NCBI GenBank assembly: GCA_002492465.1
Contig: DKYT01000004.1
Coordinates: 66,719-130,718, forward strand
DNA length: 64,000 nt
Source: Lachnospiraceae bacterium UBA7093
Lineage (GTDB): Bacteria > Bacillota > Clostridia > Lachnospirales > Lachnospiraceae
Reading direction: 5' to 3'
Below, in pieces: positions 1 to 7,653 of this stretch. The notes beneath the pieces were generated by a model. That model made no database searches, had not been told where the DNA came from, and saw only the letters and a list, made by a program, of their open reading frames with translations. The position numbers and the translations under genes were made by a program. Position 1 is the first letter of the stretch. Each line of letters begins with the position of its first letter.

Positions 1-1323
1 TATGAAAATGAAAAGCTTACCTTCAAAATCATGAAAACCCTTTCCATGGGCATCAGCCGGGGAGTGGAGGGAGAGCCGATTGAGGATATGCCTCCGGTGC
101 CGTTGAAGGAAGAGAATGTATGCGCTTATACGGCGATACATCGGGAAATTGTAAATATACCGGACGTGTACAACAGCAGCCGTTTCGACTTTTCGGGACC
201 AAAACGCTATGATGCCCTCACCGGTTATCTCACAGAATCCATGCTGGTGATCCCCCTGGAAAACAATGAAAATGAACTAATTGGGGTATTGCAGCTGATC
301 AACGCCATGGATCAGGATAAAAATGTGATTCCCTTTGATCAGCAGTACGACATCATTATTCGTTCCCTTGGTTCCATGGCGGCAATCGAGCTTACGAATC
401 TTGCCCATATGGAGGAACTGAAAGCGCAGATGTATTCTTTTGTGGAGGCGCTTACGACGGTTTTGGATGAGAGAACGCCCTACAATGCTTCCCACACACG
501 GAATGTAGAAAGATATGCAGGAATGCTTGCGGATTACATTTCCGAACTCCACCAAAAGGGAGAATGTGAGGAAGACTTCGATCAGGACAGGAAAGAAAAG
601 CTCCAGCTTGCCGCGCTGCTTCATGATATTGGGAAAATGGTGGTCCCCTTAAGCGTTATGAACCGCGCCACCCGTCTGGATAAGGGAATTGAAAAGGTAG
701 ATGAGCGCTTTAAGCTTTTGAAGGCTTTGTATGAGGTGGATCTTCTTCGGGGAAGAATCGGAGAGGAAGCCTATGAAGAGGCGGTGAAGGATCTGGAGGA
801 GGAACTTGCTTTTATACACAGGATCGACAGCATGGGATTTTTGGATGATGAGAATTATGAGCGGGTGCGCGCTTTGGCAAAGAAGCAGCATGTAGGAGAG
901 GACGGCGCCGTTACAAGGTATATTACAGACCAGGAGGCAAAGTACCTGAGCATCCGCAGAGGAACTCTTACAGAAGAAGACAGAATAGAAATGGAAAATC
1001 ATGTGGTGGTGACTGAGAAAATACTCAGCAAGGTAAGATTTAATAAGAATTATGCCATTGTGCCTAAATGGGCGGCATCCCATCACGAGCTTTTAAACGG
1101 AAGCGGTTATCCCAAGCATCTTTCAGGAGATGAGTTAGATCTGGAAACGCGGATTTTGACAGTGGCGGATGTTTACGATGCCCTGACCGCCTCCGATCGT
1201 CCTTACAAAAAGCCTATACCCAGGGAGAAGGCGATTGGAATTTTAAAGAGCATGGCTGAGGAAGGCAAAATCGAGCTGCGTTTGGTAGAATGGCTGTCTC
1301 AGGCGCTTGAGAGGGAGCTTTGA
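1..1323 (+). CDS. GAF/HD-GYP cyclic-di-GMP phosphodiesterase (5'-truncated by window)
   Basis: The reading frame is open to the first base, so the N-terminus lies outside the window; 440 residues are visible. Visible residues about 10-125 look like the second half of a GAF sensory domain (VIPLENNENELIGVLQLINA). An HD-GYP phosphodiesterase domain follows: the metal-binding HDIGK at residue 208, the helix beginning MENHVVVTEKIL, and HHELLNGSGYP at residue 361. HD-GYP proteins hydrolyse c-di-GMP. The HD and HHE motifs are about 150 residues apart, roughly twice the usual spacing, because of an acidic, charged helical insert (visible residues about 220-330). The next gene starts 1 bp after the stop, so the two are probably cotranscribed. 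Family assignment is firm; the sensed signal is unknown. Confidence 0.9.
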   Translation, partial: YENEKLTFKIMKTLSMGISRGVEGEPIEDMPPVPLKEENVCAYTAIHREIVNIPDVYNSSRFDFSGPKRYDALTGYLTESMLVIPLENNENELIGVLQLINAMDQDKNVIPFDQQYDIIIRSLGSMAAIELTNLAHMEELKAQMYSFVEALTTVLDERTPYNASHTRNVERYAGMLADYISELHQKGECEEDFDQDRKEKLQLAALLHDIGKMVVPLSVMNRATRLDKGIEKVDERFKLLKALYEVDLLRGRIGEEAYEEAVKDLEEELAFIHRIDSMGFLDDENYERVRALAKKQHVGEDGAVTRYITDQEAKYLSIRRGTLTEEDRIEMENHVVVTEKILSKVRFNKNYAIVPKWAASHHELLNGSGYPKHLSGDELDLETRILTVADVYDALTASDRPYKKPIPREKAIGILKSMAEEGKIELRLVEWLSQALEREL

Positions 1324-1324
1324 C

Positions 1325-2641
1325 ATGCAGAAGGTAAAAGTCCTTGCAGGGCATATTGCATTCTTTTTTGGCGCACTGGGGATTTTATGGCTTTTACTGA
1401 TACTGGCGGCGTGTATTCCCAATAAGGCGTTAAAGGGGCATATGGAACAAAGCGCATTGTCCTACAAAGAAAAAGAAGCCTTTTCCTTTGAAAAAGGCGC
1501 GCGCTTTTGGAGCATCAGCGATAATTATGCGGATGCGATCCTGCTGAATATCAGCTGGAATATGGGGAAGGTACAGGAGAATGATGGGATAAATCCTGTA
1601 TGGGCATCCCTGGATACTTGTTATTATGACGGCGGGGATTTTGGAGAAAATGCAGGTTTATACCTTAACGTAATCGATGATAAAGTAGAGGCAAACACAG
1701 ATTACACCCGTTATTGGCACGGATCCGCCATGTTTGTGAGGCTGCTGCACCTGATTATGGACGTAAAGGGAATGAAATGGGCGGGGCTTGTGGCAACCCT
1801 TTTTCTTGCCGCCCTTACGGTTGGAATTTTGATCAGACACAAACACTACGATCTTGCCGGGGCGCTGGTTTTGTCTATGGCGGCGGTGGAAATCTGGAAT
1901 ATCCGGCTGAGTCTGGAATATCAGCCGGCGTTTTTGATTGCTTTTATGCTTTGTCCTCTTTATCTCTATGGAGAGCGGAAAAAGGAGCAGCTGTTGACGT
2001 ACCTTTCGGTTTTAGGAGGAACGCTGATCAGCTTTTTTGATTTTCTTACAACAGAGACGGTAGTGCTGGTTCTCCCATTACTCCTGGTGGTGGCGGTGCG
2101 GGGAGCGGAAAACCGACTGGAAGATTTCAAGAAAAACGTAAAAATGCTGTTTTGGTGCGGCGTCAGCTGGTTTTTTGCCTATGGCGGCGCCTTTCTGGTA
2201 AAATGGACGGCGGCGTCGCTGGCGACAGGTGAAAATAAATTTGCAGCAGCTTTCTCCTCGGCGGGAGAGAGGATGGCAGGCGGCTTGGGAACAGAAGGGA
2301 CGGTAACGTTTCCCCTGCGCATTCCGGCTGCTGTGGGAGCAAATCTTACAGTTCTCTTTGGAGGAGAAAAGCGGATGGATGTGCCCCGTGTGCTGATTGG
2401 TTTAGTTGTAAGCTTGTTGATTTTAGGATCTCTATTCTACCTGTTTTACAGAAAGAAAGGAAACAAAACGGCGTTAAGGCTGTTGGGGATACTTGGGTCG
2501 GTGGTGCTTCTGCGTTATATGATGTTAAGCAATCACTCCTATCTGCATGAATTTTTTACCTATCGGGCATTGATTTGCCCGGTGTTTGCTCTTTTGGCAG
2601 GGATGACGATGTTTTTTCGGGATCCGGGAGGGAATAAGTGA
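1325..2641 (+). CDS. Polytopic membrane protein of unknown function
   Basis: This 438-aa protein has an N-terminal membrane helix (residues about 8-28), an extracytoplasmic segment of about 120 residues, then roughly eight further hydrophobic helices and a short charged tail. Positively charged loops such as RHKHYD and YRKKGNK fit cytoplasmic loops. The topology recalls GT-C glycosyltransferases or O-antigen polymerase-like proteins of Gram-positive bacteria, but I see no diagnostic motif, so no function is assigned. The ATG at 1325 is chosen because it directly follows the upstream stop; a TTG six codons earlier is also open. The neighbours are envelope or secreted proteins. Confidence 0.75.
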   Translation: MQKVKVLAGHIAFFFGALGILWLLLILAACIPNKALKGHMEQSALSYKEKEAFSFEKGARFWSISDNYADAILLNISWNMGKVQENDGINPVWASLDTCYYDGGDFGENAGLYLNVIDDKVEANTDYTRYWHGSAMFVRLLHLIMDVKGMKWAGLVATLFLAALTVGILIRHKHYDLAGALVLSMAAVEIWNIRLSLEYQPAFLIAFMLCPLYLYGERKKEQLLTYLSVLGGTLISFFDFLTTETVVLVLPLLLVVAVRGAENRLEDFKKNVKMLFWCGVSWFFAYGGAFLVKWTAASLATGENKFAAAFSSAGERMAGGLGTEGTVTFPLRIPAAVGANLTVLFGGEKRMDVPRVLIGLVVSLLILGSLFYLFYRKKGNKTALRLLGILGSVVLLRYMMLSNHSYLHEFFTYRALICPVFALLAGMTMFFRDPGGNK

Positions 2642-2684
2642 CAAGATGATTTTTTAGAGGGTTCCTTTTTTCGGGCATTATTGG

Positions 2685-2690
2685 TATAAT
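2685..2690 (+). promoter_or_regulatory. Candidate -10 box (TATAAT) for the secreted protein gene
   Basis: A consensus TATAAT lies 44 bp upstream of the ATG at 2735, in an AT-rich stretch after the previous stop. The hexamer 17 bp upstream (TTCCTT) is a poor -35. Part of the sequence is TTGGTATAATAAAG. Confidence 0.45.
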
Positions 2691-2734
2691 AAAGTACATT
2701 TACAAATGGATCTGCAATTTGAGAGGGAGAAATT

Positions 2735-3862
2735 ATGAGAAAAAGATGGAAAGGTTTACTGTGTTTATGGATGGCATTGCTGGTGCTTTTGTCCGGGCAG
2801 TCTGTTTGGGCGGCGGAACCGGCGTACTTATATACTGCCGGGCAGGCGGGGACGTTAGAGGCGGGGCAGTCGATACAGGCAGAGGATCGGGCATCTATTG
2901 AGATAGAAATTGGTTCTTCCCTGAATGGACAGAGTGGTATTATGGATGCATTGAGCGGCGTTCTTTCAGATTATGATTTAGACGGATGGACCGTTTGGAG
3001 GGCAGACAGCGGTGGGACTTATCTCAATGAGTATAAAGCAGATCTTCCGGCGAATGCCAGAATTGATGACTCTGATTATCAGAGCTATAAGGGAGACAAT
3101 GGGGCAAATGAATCTTCCATACTCTTGGTTCCCAAACTTACAGAAAAAGTGGCAGAGCCTTTGGGCGTTACGATCACCATTGGCGATCAGAGCTGGTCGG
3201 CGTATTCTTTCAGCGGCGCCTGGGATCATACCTATAGCGGCAGGCAGACCGCATCCATCAGCGTAAGTCCCTCTGACGGCGGGGGCACATGTCAGTATTA
3301 TCTGGCGCAGGGGAGTGAAAGCTATGCCGAAAGCGACCTGGGCAGTTTATCCTGGGTCAACTATGGCGGCGCTATATCGCTGATCGGTGGGGAATACATA
3401 CTGTATGCGAGAGCGGAGGACGCTGACGGAAATGTCGTTTATGCCAGTACGGATGGAATTGTAGTAAGTTCTGCGCCGGTTATTTCAGGTGTTACAGATG
3501 GCGGTGTTTATGAAGGGGATACGACCTTTACGGTGGATGGCGCCGATTTGGAGAGTGTGACGGTGGATGGTCAGGAGGTGTCCCTGACAAATAACAGCTA
3601 TACCATTATAGCAGATGATCTGACGCACAGGATCGTTGCAAGAAACAGCGCAGGAGGTGAGACTGTTTGTGAAATTACGGTCAATAAGAAAAGCAGTGCC
3701 ACAAGTGAGATCACGGATGCAGGGACATACACATTGGCGGCAGGAACTGCTTATACTTTAGGAAACGGAAGGTGGATGGTGTCGGGAGACAATACGGTCT
3801 ATGAGGGCGGAAGAAGCTTTTACGTATCCGCAGGCGGGGAATACAGTTTCCAAAAACAATAA
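2735..3862 (+). CDS. Secreted protein with Ig-like repeat region
   Basis: This 375-aa protein begins with a clear Sec signal peptide (MRKRWKG, then a Leu-rich core, ending SVWAAE near residue 28). The mature part is rich in Gly, Ser, Thr and Asp. About residues 150-330 look like consecutive beta-sandwich (Ig-like) modules, including GGEYILYARAEDADGNVVYA and YEGDTTFTVDGADLESVTVD. There is no LPXTG motif or C-terminal membrane helix, so it is probably secreted or held non-covalently. A GAGAGGGAGAA ribosome site precedes the ATG. It lies between a membrane protein and a FecR-domain protein and is followed by a perfect 16-bp hairpin. The function is not recognised. Confidence 0.8.
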   Translation: MRKRWKGLLCLWMALLVLLSGQSVWAAEPAYLYTAGQAGTLEAGQSIQAEDRASIEIEIGSSLNGQSGIMDALSGVLSDYDLDGWTVWRADSGGTYLNEYKADLPANARIDDSDYQSYKGDNGANESSILLVPKLTEKVAEPLGVTITIGDQSWSAYSFSGAWDHTYSGRQTASISVSPSDGGGTCQYYLAQGSESYAESDLGSLSWVNYGGAISLIGGEYILYARAEDADGNVVYASTDGIVVSSAPVISGVTDGGVYEGDTTFTVDGADLESVTVDGQEVSLTNNSYTIIADDLTHRIVARNSAGGETVCEITVNKKSSATSEITDAGTYTLAAGTAYTLGNGRWMVSGDNTVYEGGRSFYVSAGGEYSFQKQ

Positions 3863-3872
3863 GGAGAACTTA

Positions 3873-3908
3873 GTGTAAAAAATAAGCTTGATAGCTTATT
3901 TTTTACAC
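3873..3908 (+). terminator. Perfect 16-bp hairpin with A/T tracts; terminator-like first hairpin of a leader element
   Basis: The arms at 3873-3888 and 3893-3908 are exactly complementary (GTGTAAAAAATAAGCT and its reverse complement) with a TGAT loop. The A and T runs on either side would let it terminate transcription in both directions. Its core aligns with the hairpin at 61247-61270, so it is also hairpin H0 of the repeated leader element described next. Confidence 0.7.
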
Positions 3909-4010
3909 GCAAATTTGTGCCGGAGCGTCACAAATTTGAATCGCAGAGCCGAATTTGATATTCGGCTTGCGTACCTGAGCAAAAAACGCTCCGGTATGGA
4001 GGATGAGATG
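3878..4010 (+). promoter_or_regulatory. Structured leader element, copy A
   Basis: This is copy A of a repeated, structured 5' leader; copy B is at 61246-61380. In order it has hairpin H0 (within 3873-3908), H1 and H2. H1 pairs 3911-3919 with 3929-3937 around the 9-nt loop CCGGAGCGT. H2 pairs 3948-3954 with 3960-3966 around loop TTGAT, extended by CGCA/TGCG. The segment ACGCTCCGG at 3986-3994 is the exact complement of the H1 loop and lies directly upstream of an in-frame ATGGAGGATGAGATG. H1 loop pairing would form a pseudoknot next to the ribosome site. Both copies keep the pairings while the stem sequences differ. It may be a regulatory RNA or part of a small mobile repeat. Confidence 0.7.
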
Positions 4011-5243
4011 GAAAAAACCGTATTAATAAAAATAGTTGGAGCGCTCCTTGGGGTGGTTGTTGCTGTCACAGGGGTTGTTGTGGCAGTCAGACATTTTACA
4101 AAGGCTGAGGACGCTTATCGTTCTATTTTGATTTATGAAATGGAAGGAACGGCAAATATTGAACGTGAGGGAACAGGAACTATAGGTGCGGCGGAGAATC
4201 TCTATCTGGAATCAGGGGATCAGCTGACCACTGCTGCGGACAGTTCTGTGAGATTGAAGCTGGACGACGATAAGTATATTATGGTGGAGGAGGACACCGT
4301 TTTGTCCATTGAAGCTGTGGGCACCAAGGAGGATTCTAAAACCAAAATTCAGCTGGTACAGGGCGCCATTACCAATGAGATTCAGAACGCGTTGAGCGCG
4401 GATTCTGTATACGAGGTTACGACCCCCAACTCCGTTATGGCGGTAAGGGGAACCATTTTCCGGGTTGAGGTTTATTTTGACGAGAAGGGTGAAGCCTATG
4501 CGAAACTGTCTGTCTTTGACGGAAAAGTAGGTTCCGTTCTGATTCTTCCGGACGGAACGATGGAAAATGAAGTGACGGTGGAGGATGGTAACGAGGTAAT
4601 TATCCACAGCAATACGGATTTGACGGAATACCTGACAGGACCGGCGGATATTGTTTTCGAGGAGCTTTCCATGCAGTCCCTTTATACCCTGTATGATCTG
4701 GTGGGAGCGGATGTATCCATTACAGGAACCAACAAGGAAGAATTGGAAATTTTGATTTGGGGAGAAAAAAAGGAGGCAGCGGAAAATCCCAAGGGGACGC
4801 CTACGGCAGCGCCCGAGGCAACCAAAAAGCCTGAGGAAAAAGGAAACAGCGCAACACCAAGCGTTTCTCCCAAAAAGGAAAATGACAAAAGCAGGAGCGG
4901 CATGCAGCCTACTGCAACGCCTGCTGTAGCAGCTTCGCAGCCTACGGTTATTCCACAGCCTACTGAGACACCGAAGCCTGTGGCTGTTGTTCCACCTTCT
5001 TCCGATCAGGAGGAGACAGGCGATAGCGGCTCAGAAGATCCGCCTGCAGAAAATCAGCCGGCGGAGAGCCAGACTTCCTTTACGGTACAGTTTTTGTACC
5101 AGGGGCAGTTGTTTGGAACCCAGACAGTGGAAAAGGGACAGACCGCATCCTGCCCGAAGTTGAATCCGGCGGCATCGGGCAGTTGGAACTTTGATTTTTC
5201 TACTGCGATTCATCAGGATACCACGGTGGAATGGACAGAGTAA
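4008..5243 (+). CDS. FecR-domain membrane-anchored protein
   Basis: This 411-aa protein starts MEKTVLIKIVGALLGVVVAV, an uncleaved N-terminal membrane anchor. Residues about 55-220 form a FecR-type domain, with the typical AVRGTIFRVEV and VFDGKVGSVLI strands, which would lie outside the membrane. A long Pro/Thr/Ala-rich linker follows (residues about 255-355, repeated TPTAAPEATKKPE-like units). The C-terminal 50 residues resemble an InlB-type beta-grasp repeat (VQFLYQGQLFGTQTVEKGQ). FecR proteins are best known as partners of ECF sigma factors, but no FecI or TonB receptor is nearby; here it is more likely a surface protein. ATG 4008 has GGAGGA 5-10 bp upstream; an in-frame ATG at 3996 overlaps that site. 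Confidence 0.8.
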   Translation: MEKTVLIKIVGALLGVVVAVTGVVVAVRHFTKAEDAYRSILIYEMEGTANIEREGTGTIGAAENLYLESGDQLTTAADSSVRLKLDDDKYIMVEEDTVLSIEAVGTKEDSKTKIQLVQGAITNEIQNALSADSVYEVTTPNSVMAVRGTIFRVEVYFDEKGEAYAKLSVFDGKVGSVLILPDGTMENEVTVEDGNEVIIHSNTDLTEYLTGPADIVFEELSMQSLYTLYDLVGADVSITGTNKEELEILIWGEKKEAAENPKGTPTAAPEATKKPEEKGNSATPSVSPKKENDKSRSGMQPTATPAVAASQPTVIPQPTETPKPVAVVPPSSDQEETGDSGSEDPPAENQPAESQTSFTVQFLYQGQLFGTQTVEKGQTASCPKLNPAASGSWNFDFSTAIHQDTTVEWTE

Positions 5244-5270
5244 GTATAAGTAAGTTATTGGAAAGGGAAA

Positions 5271-6356
5271 ATGAACGTGAAGAAAGCAGTAAAACGGACG
5301 ATGATTATAGTGCTGGTGCTGGTACTTTTGTTTGGCGCTTATGCTGCTTATGTATTTGGGACATATTACCGTCTGCCGGATAAGCTGACGCTGGAGGTGG
5401 CAAGAAACGGCGAAAATTCCTATTTTGATGAAGATTTCTCTGTTGCTCCCGGTAAAGCGTACTTTATTATGACTTATAATATCGGGTTTGGCGCATATCG
5501 CAAGGACTACAGCTTTTTTATGGACGGCGGCAAGTCCTCCTGGGGAAAGGATAAAGAAAGTGTGATAGCCGGCGTCTGCAGTATGGCGGAGATTGTGAAC
5601 GATGTAAATCCTGATTTTGTGCTTTTTCAGGAAGTGGACCTTGACGGAACCCGCTCCTATCATGTGGATCAGTTGGAGCTGTTGAATCAGTTTTTAAGGG
5701 GATATTATTACGATTATGCCCAGGACTATGATTCACCGTTCCTGTTTTTCCCACCATGGGAGCCCCACGGAGCTAACAGGAGCTGCCTTGCCACCTACTC
5801 CAGGGAGGAGATCACAGATGCCATGCGCAGGAGTCTGCCCATCTCAGAATCCTTCAGTAAGCTGGTAGATTTGGACAGATGTTATTCCATCTCACGTATT
5901 CCTACGGAGAATGAAAAGCATTTGTGCCTTTACAACGTACACACATCAGCCTACGGCGGCAGTGATGAGATCAGACAGGCACAGCTTTCCATGTTGTATG
6001 AGGATATGGTTTCCGATTATAAGAAGGGAAATTATGTGATCTGCGGCGGCGACTTTAATCACAATTTGCGGGAAGGAAAGCAGGAGAATGCGCCGGAGTG
6101 GGCGTATGAGTTCCCCAGGGAAAGTCTTCCGGAAGGCTTCCATATGGGGCTGGACAGCGCTAAGGATGAGGAGGATGTTGCCCATAATACCTGCCGGAGC
6201 GCCGAGACGCCCTATGAGGAAGGAACAACCTATACGGTTACCCTGGACGGTTTTATCGTTTCAGACAACGTAAATGTGAATTATTATCAGCATATGGATT
6301 GGGGATATGAATTTTCGGATCATGATCCGGTGCTGATGCAGTTTATACTGGAATGA
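5271..6356 (+). CDS. Membrane-anchored endonuclease/exonuclease/phosphatase (EEP) family hydrolase
   Basis: This 361-aa protein has an N-terminal membrane helix (residues about 8-30) and an extracytoplasmic EEP fold. Catalytic motifs appear in family order: MTYNIGFGAY (Asn), FQEVD (metal-binding Glu), NVHTSA (His), GGDFNHN (Asp/Asn) and FSDHDPV (catalytic Asp-His). EEP enzymes cleave phosphodiesters in nucleic acids, phosphoinositides or sphingomyelin; the substrate cannot be read from sequence. The membrane anchor suggests a substrate at the outer face. It follows the FecR gene by 27 bp with ribosome site GGAAAGGG, so the two are probably cotranscribed. Confidence 0.85.
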   Translation: MNVKKAVKRTMIIVLVLVLLFGAYAAYVFGTYYRLPDKLTLEVARNGENSYFDEDFSVAPGKAYFIMTYNIGFGAYRKDYSFFMDGGKSSWGKDKESVIAGVCSMAEIVNDVNPDFVLFQEVDLDGTRSYHVDQLELLNQFLRGYYYDYAQDYDSPFLFFPPWEPHGANRSCLATYSREEITDAMRRSLPISESFSKLVDLDRCYSISRIPTENEKHLCLYNVHTSAYGGSDEIRQAQLSMLYEDMVSDYKKGNYVICGGDFNHNLREGKQENAPEWAYEFPRESLPEGFHMGLDSAKDEEDVAHNTCRSAETPYEEGTTYTVTLDGFIVSDNVNVNYYQHMDWGYEFSDHDPVLMQFILE

Positions 6357-6358
6357 GA

Positions 6359-6388
6359 GAATATAAATGAATCGAAAAGGTCATACTA
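6359..6388 (+). promoter_or_regulatory. SigG-type forespore promoter of spoVAA-spoVAB
   Basis: GAATA at 6359-6363, an 18-bp spacer and CATACTA at 6382-6388 match exactly the Bacillus SigG/SigF consensus (-35 GHATR, -10 CATXHTA). Transcription would start about 50 bp before the spoVAA start codon. In Bacillus subtilis the spoVA operon is SigG-dependent, so sequence and context agree. Confidence 0.75.
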
Positions 6389-6447
6389 GCCTGTAAATAA
6401 AAATGATTGCGGTTATGCATAAAAAACACTGCGGCATGGAGGATAGG

Positions 6448-7077
6448 ATGGCAAATACGGTTTTATACTTGAAAGCGGAACAAAATGCGGAGGTAATGGA
6501 AGCGCACGTATGTGTGAAGGATATTGCCTCCGTTTATTGCGGGGATAAAACGGTCTGCGCTAAGGTAAAATCTCTGAAGGTTCACCAGTTTCATGAAAAG
6601 GAAAAAAAGCGCCAGGTGATAAGCATACTGAAAGTTATTGAGTTGATCGAGAGTGAATGTCCTGGGGTCTCAGTAGAAAATTTAGGTGAAAACGCCACAT
6701 TGATCGAACTGGTCAATGTAAATAGACATAAGGGAGCGGTACAGTGGCTGAAGATGATATTTGTGGCGGCAATCAGCTTTTTCGGAACGGGTTTTACCAT
6801 CATGGCGTTTCATAATGACATTAGTGTCAATAAGATATTTTCCAGAATATACGAATTGGTTATGGGATATCCTTCCGACGGTTACAGCATTCTGGAAGTT
6901 TCCTATTCCATTGGTATGGCAGTGGGGATTATTCTGTTTTTTAATCATGTAGGCGGCAGAAGGATTACCAAGGATCCAACCCCAATTGAGGTTGAAATGA
7001 GAATTTATGAAACCGATGTAAACAAGGCGTTGATCGAAACCGCAGACAGGGAGGGAAAGACCATTGATGCTTCTTAA
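6448..7077 (+). CDS. spoVAA: Stage V sporulation protein AA
   Basis: This 209-aa protein is a SpoVAA homologue. It has a soluble N-terminal domain (MANTVLYLKAEQNAEVMEAH onward, residues 1-95), then two membrane helices (residues about 97-115 and 150-172) and a charged tail. SpoVA proteins form the spore inner-membrane channel that moves Ca-dipicolinate during sporulation and germination; SpoVAA is an accessory subunit. The ATG at 6448 is preceded by GGAGGA. An in-frame ATG four codons earlier (CGGCATGGAGGATAGGATGG) belongs to a start motif shared with three other genes here. The next gene overlaps by 11 bp and is spoVAB. A SigG-type promoter lies upstream. Confidence 0.88.
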   Translation: MANTVLYLKAEQNAEVMEAHVCVKDIASVYCGDKTVCAKVKSLKVHQFHEKEKKRQVISILKVIELIESECPGVSVENLGENATLIELVNVNRHKGAVQWLKMIFVAAISFFGTGFTIMAFHNDISVNKIFSRIYELVMGYPSDGYSILEVSYSIGMAVGIILFFNHVGGRRITKDPTPIEVEMRIYETDVNKALIETADREGKTIDAS

Positions 7078-7561
7078 ACAGATTTTTCTGGGAGTCTGCG
7101 GTCTGAGCTTTGGTCTGCTTGCTTCGGCAGGAGTTTTCACGGTATTGGTGTCCGTTGGATTGATTCCCAGGTTTGCAGGGAAAATGCATGTGGCGAAAAA
7201 AGTTTTTGTACTGGAGGAAGCGGTGGTTTTGGGGACAATCATAGGCGGACTTTTCAGCATTTTTTCTGAGAATATGCAGATCGGAAGCTTTGTTTTGTCC
7301 AGACAGATCTTCGGGGAAAGTACGGTGCTGATCTGGAAATGCGCCGGCAGTATTTTCTTATGTATCTGGGGCGCTTTCGCCGGGATGTTTGTGGGCTGTC
7401 TTGCCCTTGCCATTGCGGAAATGCTCAATTCCATTCCCATTTTTTCACGAAGGATATCCTTCCGCCACGGACTGGGGGTGGCTATCACAGCGGCGGCGCT
7501 GGGGAAGATGCTGGGAAGCCTGATCTACTTTGCAAAGGGGATTTATATGTCAGGATTTTAG
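7067..7561 (+). CDS. spoVAB: Stage V sporulation protein AB
   Basis: This 164-aa, strongly hydrophobic protein has about four to five membrane helices (first MLLKQIFLGVCGLSFGLLA) and matches SpoVAB in length, topology and position directly after spoVAA. It is probably an inner-membrane component of the SpoVA dipicolinate channel. The ATG at 7067 overlaps the end of spoVAA by 11 bp, with GGGAGGGAAAG as ribosome site. The core genes spoVAC and spoVAD do not follow, as they would in Bacillus; an inserted toxin-antitoxin pair comes next and spoVAE lies 6.4 kb away. Confidence 0.85.
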   Translation: MLLKQIFLGVCGLSFGLLASAGVFTVLVSVGLIPRFAGKMHVAKKVFVLEEAVVLGTIIGGLFSIFSENMQIGSFVLSRQIFGESTVLIWKCAGSIFLCIWGAFAGMFVGCLALAIAEMLNSIPIFSRRISFRHGLGVAITAAALGKMLGSLIYFAKGIYMSGF

Positions 7562-7602
7562 AGGGAGGAGCTTAATTTTATATGCCATTCACAACTTTGA
7601 TG

Positions 7603-7631
7603 TTGATTAAAAACAAAAAATAAGTTATAAT
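7603..7631 (+). promoter_or_regulatory. SigA-type promoter of the AbiE-like operon
   Basis: TTGATT at 7603-7608, a 17-bp A-rich spacer and TATAAT at 7626-7631 lie 23 bp upstream of the regulator start codon. It is the strongest housekeeping promoter in this part of the window, giving the toxin-antitoxin pair independent expression. Confidence 0.7.
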
Positions 7632-7653
7632 ACAAATCAAAGTAGAGAAAGGG

